Below the pieces are notes generated by a model. It was not told where the DNA came from. It was given only the letters and a program-made list of their open reading frames with translations, and made no database searches. A stretch of DNA of 10,072 nucleotides from CAYSHJ01 sp964589725 (lineage in GTDB: Bacteria; Planctomycetota; Planctomycetia; Planctomycetales; Planctomycetaceae), in assembly GCA_964589725.1 (NCBI GenBank), contig CAZPUJ010000752.1, positions 1 through 10,072 of the forward strand, written 5' to 3'. Numbering within the stretch: position 1 is the first letter of the stretch; each line of letters begins with the position of its first letter. A program made the position numbers and the translations under genes. Of this stretch, positions 5,035-10,072 are shown in pieces.

Positions 5035-7500
5035 TTAGCAGAAGTTGTTGACGAAGACAAGCGCATTATCTACCCGATCCAGACCGGCGGGGTTGCAGAG
5101 GATGTTCGAGCCGAGGTTGCCCGCGATCGTATCCGTGCCGGCCCCACCGTCGATGAAATCGTCGCCGTTGGCACCCAGCACGAGGTCGTTGCCGTTGCCA
5201 CCCAACAAGCTGTCGTTGCCGTCTTCACCAAGCAGCGTGTCGTTGCCGTCGCCACCGAAGAGCGTGTCGTTGCCAACATCGCCAGCCATCTTGTCGTTGC
5301 CGGTTCCTCCGTCCAGGGAGTCGTTGCCAGCACCGCCGCAGAGGGTGTCCTCGCCTTCATCGCCTTTGAGTGTGTCGTCTCCAGCCCAGCCCAACAAGCT
5401 GTCATTGTTGCCCTGACCCATCAAGAAGTCGTTGCCACTGCCACCGTCGAGCGTGTCGTTACCTGCACCGCCACACACCGTATCGTTGTGCCGGCCACCG
5501 TAGCCCAAATCGCTGCCAGCCTGGCCGTTGAGGTAATCGTTTCCACCGTTGCCGCGCATGGTGTCGTTGCCGTCACCACCAACGAGCGTGTCATTCCCTT
5601 CCGTGGCTGGCGGCGGGGCTTCGTCAGTGTCGCCGATCATTGTGTCGTTCCCGGTACCGCCGATGAGGGAGTCATTGCCGTCGCCGCCGAGGAGAAGGTC
5701 ATTGCCATTTCCGCCATCAATCGTGTCATTGCCATCGTTCGTGGAAGGCACAATGTCCGTGACGGTAAACGTCACGGCAAACGTAATCGGCGCGACTGTG
5801 AAGACGATTGCGCCGTCACCAGAGATGGTGTCATTGCCGTCGCCGCCCTGGATGTTGTCATCGCCCAGGTTGCCGGTGATGGAGTCGGAGTCCGCGTCGC
5901 CACGCAGCACGTCGTTGCCGACGCCGCCATTGATGTTGTCGGCTCCGGCGTTGCCGTTGATCGTGTCGTTGCCACTTAAGCCACGGATGTCGTCGCTGCC
6001 CGCGCCGCCAGAAATCTGATCGTCTCCAGCATCACCTCGAATGTTGTCGTTGCCAGCATCACCATTGATGACGTCGGCGCCGTCGCCCCCTTCGAGGCAG
6101 TCGTTGTCCCCTTGACCATTGATCGTGTCGTTGCCGGCACTGCCAAAGATGCTGTCGTTGTCATTGCCGCCCAAGAGGGCGTCGTTACCGGCTTCCCCAT
6201 CAATGTTGTCAGCACCAGGTCCACCGTTGATATTGTCGTTTCCAAGGCCGCCCAGCAAGGTGTCTCCAGCCGCCGTTCCGGTGATGGTGTCGTTGCCGGC
6301 TTCCCCGGACATCGTTGCGTCGAATGTGGTCAACACGACATTGTTGCCATTGATGACGTCGTTACCCGTGCCGCCCAACAACAGAATGTCGCTGTTCCCC
6401 GTCAGGTTGGTGGCGAGCGTGATCGTATCATTGCCCGCGTCGCCGTTCACCGTGATGTTGTCGACGTTGACCGTCGACACGCTACGAGAACCAGTCGAGG
6501 TAATGCGATACCTCAGCGTCCCGATCTGTGAAACCGTCAGAGTGTCGTTGCCAGTAGTGCCTTGAACCGAAACGGTATCGTTGCCAGTGCCACCGTCGAC
6601 CGTTTCCGACACCGAAACATCGTCGCTATGCCACACCAGCACGTCGTTACCGTCGTTGCCGAACGTGGTATCCGTGCCGGCTTCGCCGTCGACGGTGTCA
6701 TTGCCCGCGTCACCGATTACTTGGTCCTTGTACTCACCAAATACTTGGTCACTGCCGTCACCGCCGAGGACACTATCGTTGCCAGCGTCACCTTCCACGA
6801 GGTCATCGTCGGCACCACCACTGACGGTGTCGTTGCCCAGTCCGCCATTCACGCTGTCTGAGTCGCTCCCGCCGTCGATGGTATCATTGCCGCCGTCACC
6901 GTGAATGGTGTCGCAATCAGCGCCACCCAACAGTGAATCGTCACCGCCCTCGCCATCGATCGTGTCGTATCCGTTTCCGCCGTTGATCGTGTCGTTGCCA
7001 TCGCCACCCTGAAGCGAGTCATTGCCGGCATTCCCGGCGATCATGTCATTGCCGGCTCCGCCGTCGATCTGGTCGTTCACTGAGGTACCAAAGATGGTGT
7101 CATCGCCGTCACCACCGACGATGTTCACGTGGATGCTGTTACTGCCATCCACTGGCTTGAGTGAATTAAATCCGGCGGAGGCGATGGCACTGAGGTCGAT
7201 CGTCTCCGCTCCGGTATCGCCGAGGATCGACAGATTTGTAATGTCGGCGGCGAGGGTGCTCAACACGGTATCCCCACTGGTCGCCGATACGACGGCCCGA
7301 CCCAGGCTATCGACCGAGAAGGACACGCTGTCATTCGGATCCAGATTGATCTCGACCAAGGCTGCGGTGTCGGACACGACAGCCGCCAAGAGCGCACGGC
7401 TCTCCAACCGCTCCAGTTGGACGGAAGCTCGGCGAGTACGACGAGCACTGGCCCGTTTCATGGACCGCTTCAACGACACCAACCACGGAAATACTCGCAT
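5035..7500 (-). CDS. RTX-type calcium-binding repeat protein with LEPR-XLL motif
   Basis: This 821-residue protein is secreted or surface-exposed by inference. The ATG at 7500 has AGGGAG about 8 nt upstream. The N-terminus is basic (KRSMKRASARRTRR) and then reads VQLERLESRALLAA; LESRALL at 32-38 is a close variant of the planctomycete LEPR-XLL motif found at the start of large exported proteins. Residues 40-125 form a Ser/Thr/Ile-rich beta segment. From about 128 to 795 more than fifty nonapeptides of the form GGxGNDxhx build parallel beta-roll that binds calcium. Two stretches break the repeats: about 305-375, containing VWHSDDVSVSE and RYRITSTGSRS, and about 565-590, containing VAPITFAVTFTVTD. 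Six or more Cys interrupt the rolls, and the protein ends in Cys802...Cys821. No secretion genes are nearby. The function, perhaps adhesion or a surface layer, is unknown. Confidence 0.9.
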   Translation of the reverse strand: MRVFPWLVSLKRSMKRASARRTRRASVQLERLESRALLAAVVSDTAALVEINLDPNDSVSFSVDSLGRAVVSATSGDTVLSTLAADITNLSILGDTGAETIDLSAIASAGFNSLKPVDGSNSIHVNIVGGDGDDTIFGTSVNDQIDGGAGNDMIAGNAGNDSLQGGDGNDTINGGNGYDTIDGEGGDDSLLGGADCDTIHGDGGNDTIDGGSDSDSVNGGLGNDTVSGGADDDLVEGDAGNDSVLGGDGSDQVFGEYKDQVIGDAGNDTVDGEAGTDTTFGNDGNDVLVWHSDDVSVSETVDGGTGNDTVSVQGTTGNDTLTVSQIGTLRYRITSTGSRSVSTVNVDNITVNGDAGNDTITLATNLTGNSDILLLGGTGNDVINGNNVVLTTFDATMSGEAGNDTITGTAAGDTLLGGLGNDNINGGPGADNIDGEAGNDALLGGNDNDSIFGSAGNDTINGQGDNDCLEGGDGADVINGDAGNDNIRGDAGDDQISGGAGSDDIRGLSGNDTINGNAGADNINGGVGNDVLRGDADSDSITGNLGDDNIQGGDGNDTISGDGAIVFTVAPITFAVTFTVTDIVPSTNDGNDTIDGGNGNDLLLGGDGNDSLIGGTGNDTMIGDTDEAPPPATEGNDTLVGGDGNDTMRGNGGNDYLNGQAGSDLGYGGRHNDTVCGGAGNDTLDGGSGNDFLMGQGNNDSLLGWAGDDTLKGDEGEDTLCGGAGNDSLDGGTGNDKMAGDVGNDTLFGGDGNDTLLGEDGNDSLLGGNGNDLVLGANGDDFIDGGAGTDTIAGNLGSNILCNPAGLDRVDNALVFVNNFC
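5115..7119 (-). repeat. Coding tandem 27-bp RTX repeat tract
   Basis: A 27-bp period dominates this 2-kb interval, seen on the plus strand as GTCGTTGCC/GTCATTGCC words recurring about every 27 bp. Each unit encodes one GGxGxDxxx nonapeptide. Units are diverged at third positions, so expansion is not recent. The periodic codon use also keeps other frames open, which explains several long but empty reading frames on the opposite strand. Confidence 0.85.
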
Positions 7501-7933
7501 CGTCTGTTCTCCCTATTTCGGAAGCGGCCTGGGGCGCCTTGGCGGGCCGGCTTCATGAGCCAACGGAACAAAATAGACTCGCCACACGCTCGAGAGCGTA
7601 CGGACACGGAATTCAGCAGTTTCTGATCGACAGGCGAATTCGGCAAACTCGACTCACATCCGGTACAAACCGCATTCCCGCCACCGAGCGTGCGCGTTTC
7701 AATGATTCGCGAAACGCTTCCGAATGTGCCGCGCGTGCGGATCATGCCCAGCGTTCTCAAGACGTCGCCTCTGTCAGCACTTGCCGAGCGGCACAGCTTT
7801 CCGGCTCCCACGCCACGCGAGCAAACCGCATAACCGGAACCGTCGGCAAACTTGAAACATCGCAGCACGACTGTCTCAATGAATCGAGAATCCTCGGTGG
7901 GAATCCCGGTTCTGCTGACTCAAAGCGGAGTTC
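7501..7933. other. Intergenic region without a convincing gene
   Basis: This 433-bp stretch lies between the RTX gene start and the glpK stop. A minus-strand open frame (7470-7868) overlaps the RTX start and has no recognisable domain or ribosome site; a plus-strand frame (7539-8129) runs antisense into glpK. I call neither. GCGTTTC/GAAACGC (7694-7700, 7711-7717) form a 7-bp hairpin with no T-run. The RTX promoter should lie here; TATTTT on the minus strand near 7570-7575 could be a -10, but no matching -35 is visible. No terminator for glpK is clear. Confidence 0.5.
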
Positions 7934-9430
7934 TCACCCGCCGGCCCAGCCTCGCGAGCGTTCGACCGCTCGGCGCCACTGCACGAGGAGCGACGCTCGC
8001 AAGGAGTCTTCCATGTCTGGACGGAATTCCCGCTGCAACTGCCAATGGGCCGACACGTCGCTCAAATCGGGCCACACGCCTGTCGCCAAGCCAGCGAGGT
8101 ACGCGGCTCCCAACGCGGTTGTTTCCTGAACCACCGGCCGTCGCACGGGAACGTTCAGTACGTCCGCCTGAAACTGCATCAACCAATCGTTGCCTGTCGC
8201 CCCACCATCGACTCGGAGCGCTTGATGAGCAACACCCGCGTCAGCCTGCATCGCGTCCAGAACATCGCACGTTTGATAGGCCATCGATTCCAGAGCCGCT
8301 CGCGCGAGATGGCCTTTCGTGGACCCGCGCGTTAATCCGACGATCGTCCCGCGCGCGTCAGCATCCCAATGCGGAGCACCCAGCCCCACGAACGCCGGGA
8401 CGAAGTACACGCCTCCGTTGTCTGACACCGACTTGGCCAACGCTTCGGTTTCACTCGCGCGTTGAATGATTCCCAAACCGTCGCGCAACCACTGCACGAC
8501 CGCACCGGCGATGAACACTGCTCCTTCAAGACAGTACGTCGTGCGACCGTTCATCCGCCAACCGACCGTTGTCAACAGACCGTGCCGCGAAATCGCCGGC
8601 TTGTCCCCCGTGTTCATCAGCAAGAAACAGCCCGTGCCGTACGTGTTTTTCGAGCTGCCCGGCTCGAAGCACGCTTGACCGAACAACGCCGCCTGTTGAT
8701 CGCCCGCGTCGCCAGCGACCGGAATCGAACCTCCCAACCACTGCGGGTCGCTTTCCGCCAGCACTTCGCTCGACGAGCAGACTTTTGGCAACATCGCGCG
8801 CGGGACATTCAGCAGCCGAAGCAATTCGTCGTCCCAGTCGAGCGTGTGCAGATTGAACAACAACGTCCGGCTGGCGTTGCTCACGTCCGTCACATGCCGC
8901 TGGCCTCCGGACAGTCGCCAAATCAAAAAGCTATCGACCGTTCCAAACAGAATCTCGCCGCGTTCCGCCCGCGTCCGCAGGCCGGGAATTGTGTCCAGCA
9001 AATATCGAATCTTCGTTCCGGAAAAATACGGATCGAGCACCAGTCCAGTCTTCTCGCGAAAGACCGGTTCCAGCCCGTCGGACTTCAATCGCTGACAGAG
9101 TTCCGTTGTGATCCGGCTTTGCCAGACAATCGCGTTCGCGACCGGCCGGCCGCTGTCACGTTCCCACAGAATCGTCGTTTCGCGTTGATTCGTGACGCCG
9201 ATCGCCGCAATGTCGGCCGCCGTCAACTTCGCGTTCGTCAACGCCTGTCGCGCGGTCACCAATTGGCTGTCCCAAATCGCCTCCGGATCATGCTCGACAT
9301 GTCCCGGCGACGGGAACAATTGCGGAAACTCCTGCTGAGCCGTCCCGACCGCGCGCCCCGACCGATCAAACACGATCGCCCGACTAGAAGTTGTCCCTTG
9401 ATCGAGCGCCAAGACATGTGATTTCGTCAT
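7934..9430 (-). CDS. glpK: Glycerol kinase
   Basis: This enzyme phosphorylates glycerol to sn-glycerol 3-phosphate with ATP in the cytoplasm. At 498 residues it matches the E. coli enzyme in length and motif position. The phosphate loop ALDQGTTSSRAIVFD spans residues 8-22. Glycerol-contact residues R83, E84, W103 and Y135 and the catalytic-base Asp244 (GDAGDQQ) are present. The FGGY signature LRVDGGATGNDWLMQF lies near residue 400. The ATG at 9430 is preferred to an in-frame GTG at 9448 because AAGGGGAGG lies between them and serves as ribosome site for the ATG, and because family numbering then fits. The loop carrying the E. coli fructose-1,6-bisphosphate inhibitor site is replaced by WLGGSIP without the Arg, so that control is probably absent. 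No glpF or glpD is nearby. A palindromic element ends only 42 bp upstream of the start. Confidence 0.97.
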   Translation of the reverse strand: MTKSHVLALDQGTTSSRAIVFDRSGRAVGTAQQEFPQLFPSPGHVEHDPEAIWDSQLVTARQALTNAKLTAADIAAIGVTNQRETTILWERDSGRPVANAIVWQSRITTELCQRLKSDGLEPVFREKTGLVLDPYFSGTKIRYLLDTIPGLRTRAERGEILFGTVDSFLIWRLSGGQRHVTDVSNASRTLLFNLHTLDWDDELLRLLNVPRAMLPKVCSSSEVLAESDPQWLGGSIPVAGDAGDQQAALFGQACFEPGSSKNTYGTGCFLLMNTGDKPAISRHGLLTTVGWRMNGRTTYCLEGAVFIAGAVVQWLRDGLGIIQRASETEALAKSVSDNGGVYFVPAFVGLGAPHWDADARGTIVGLTRGSTKGHLARAALESMAYQTCDVLDAMQADAGVAHQALRVDGGATGNDWLMQFQADVLNVPVRRPVVQETTALGAAYLAGLATGVWPDLSDVSAHWQLQREFRPDMEDSLRASLLVQWRRAVERSRGWAGG

Positions 9431-9466
9431 GCTCCTCCCCTTTGTCACTCGTCACCACGGCGTGCT

Positions 9467-9619
9467 ATTAGGCCTGATTTCAGCGACCCCACCGGGCTTG
9501 TCCCGGTGGCTCGTAGGATTTTGCACTACTCGGCGTCACACGAAAAAAACGGCTCAGTAGTGCAGAATCCCGTAAACCACCGGGACAAGCCCGGTGGGGT
9601 CGCTTGTTTCAGGATTAGG
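9467..9619. mobile_element. MITE-like 141-bp palindromic element with ATTAGG flanking repeats
   Basis: Positions 9473-9613 form a near-perfect inverted repeat. Left arm 9473-9534 and right arm 9552-9613 match at about 50 of 62 aligned positions without gaps, around a 17-nt centre containing seven A residues. Both arms start CCTGA and share AGCGACCCC; each contains the internal hairpin CCACCGGG-CTTGT-CCCGGTGG. The element is bounded by ATTAGG at 9467-9472 and again at 9614-9619, which reads as a 6-bp target duplication. It has no coding capacity. It resembles a MITE, or two inverted REP units. No transposase is present in the window, so mobility is inferred. Confidence 0.6.
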
Positions 9620-9638
9620 CTTTGTCGGAAAACACAAA

Positions 9639-9720
9639 GTAGGTCGGCCTTTCCAGGCTGACCCGATGAAGAAACGACGCGGTTCTGGCACGTTGGGTCT
9701 GGCTAGAAAGCCCGACCTAC
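9639..9720. repeat. REPIN-like inverted pair of GTAG-headed hairpins
   Basis: A 25-bp unit at 9639-9663 begins GTAG and forms the hairpin GGTCGGCCT-TTCC-AGGCTGACC. Its inverted partner occupies 9696-9720 and, read on the minus strand, begins GTAG and forms GGTCGGGCT-TTCT-AGCCAGACC. A 32-bp linker separates them. The GTAG foot and the inverted pairing are the features of REP units moved by RAYT (TnpA_REP) transposases. The hairpins differ by a compensatory exchange in the stem (GCCT/AGGC versus GGCT/AGCC), which supports a conserved folded structure. It lies about 35 bp past the stop of the LRR gene. Confidence 0.65.
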
Positions 9721-9754
9721 TACTTTTCGAAAAAGGCTAGCCGTCTGAAGTCAT

Positions 9755-10072
9755 TCAATACTCGATTTTGCACTGCGGCAGTGCCTGTTGCAGTCGTTCG
9801 ACTTCGGCGGCGGTGATCTTTGTGTTGCAAATGGCCAGCGTTCTCAGTTTTTTGAAATCCATCAGTTGCTCAACTCCGGCGTTGGTGACGGCGGTGTCGG
9901 AGATGTTCAAGGCTTCCAATTCGCTGAGGGACTTCAGGTGAACCAAGCCAGTGTCGGTCAGGCCCGAATCCGCCAGTTCCAGATGGACCAGGTGACTGAG
10001 CCGCGTCAGGTGTGAAATGCCCGCGTCGGTGATCTTGGCCTTCAAGAAGTTCAAATGCAGTCCACGCAGGTC
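9755..10072 (-). CDS. Leucine-rich-repeat protein, C-terminal part only
   Basis: The frame is open from the right edge to a stop at 9755-9757, giving the last 105 residues; the N-terminus is outside. It starts DLRGLHLNFLKAKITDAG and repeats a roughly 24-residue unit of the form LxxLxLxxTxITDAGLxHLxxL about four times, ending LQQALPQCKIEY. This is the ribonuclease-inhibitor-like LRR type common in planctomycete proteins, which forms a curved protein-binding surface. The C-terminal LQQALPxCKIxY is a usual ending of such proteins. Upstream domains could include a signal peptide or a kinase-type module but cannot be seen. A TTG at 10054 is internal and not the start. The partner is unknown. Confidence 0.88.
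   Translation of the reverse strand, partial: DLRGLHLNFLKAKITDAGISHLTRLSHLVHLELADSGLTDTGLVHLKSLSELEALNISDTAVTNAGVEQLMDFKKLRTLAICNTKITAAEVERLQQALPQCKIEY

Noticed and set aside
5045..7031. Many long frames in the RTX tract on both strands, some with Ser/Pro or Val/Ala repeats
   Set aside because: All are shadows of the 27-bp coding period of the RTX gene; none has a recognisable start signal or domain.
5115..7119. Regularly spaced short repeats that could suggest a CRISPR array
   Set aside because: The 27-bp period is continuous with no unique spacers, the units are diverged, and the open frame encodes calcium-binding nonapeptides; no cas gene is present.
7470..7868. Possible 132-residue Arg/Cys-rich gene upstream of the RTX gene
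   Set aside because: It overlaps the RTX start and its ribosome site, has no recognisable domain and has a random-looking composition.

Overview
The window looks like chromosomal DNA from a member of the Planctomycetota. The evidence is an LEPR-XLL-type N-terminal motif on a large RTX-repeat protein, a helix-turn-helix protein followed by DSDV and DSGI acidic repeats, a leucine-rich-repeat protein with ITDAG-type units, and scattered single genes with long intergenic gaps instead of tight operons. The genus cannot be named from the sequence. The phylum call is inference from recognised family features, with no marker gene to confirm it.

Layout, left to right. The left edge (1-1366, minus) holds the first 455 codons of a helix-turn-helix/acidic-repeat protein that runs off the window. 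A 470-bp divergent intergenic region follows, with a strong hairpin and a good sigma70-like promoter that reads right. Next is an OmpA-family lipoprotein (1837-2652, plus) closed by a clear terminator. Converging on it is a 102-residue winged-helix-like protein (2722-3030, minus) that may be translated from a leaderless mRNA. Then comes a SAMHD1/dGTPase-like HD phosphohydrolase (3244-4668, minus). An AT-rich patch built of 7-bp units in opposite orientations separates it from a tRNA-Cys gene (4833-4905, plus) with its own promoter. A bidirectional terminator lies between the tRNA and a large secreted-type RTX protein (5035-7500, minus).

The right third has a 433-bp gap without a convincing gene, then glycerol kinase glpK (7934-9430, minus). 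Between glpK and the 3' end of a leucine-rich-repeat gene (9755 to the right edge, minus) lie two adjacent inverted-repeat elements. One is a 141-bp MITE-like palindrome flanked by ATTAGG direct repeats. The other is an 82-bp REPIN-like pair whose two hairpins differ by a compensatory base-pair change.

The genes do not form one pathway. They include envelope and surface proteins (OmpA lipoprotein, RTX protein), nucleotide and carbon metabolism (HD phosphohydrolase, GlpK), two probable DNA-binding proteins and one tRNA. I see no defence, CRISPR, secretion or biosynthetic cluster, and I cannot claim a complete undescribed system. The most unusual material is the two-phase acidic-repeat HTH protein, the REPIN/MITE pair upstream of glpK, the inverted heptamer arrays, and the small winged-helix gene with CACGTG palindromes upstream.
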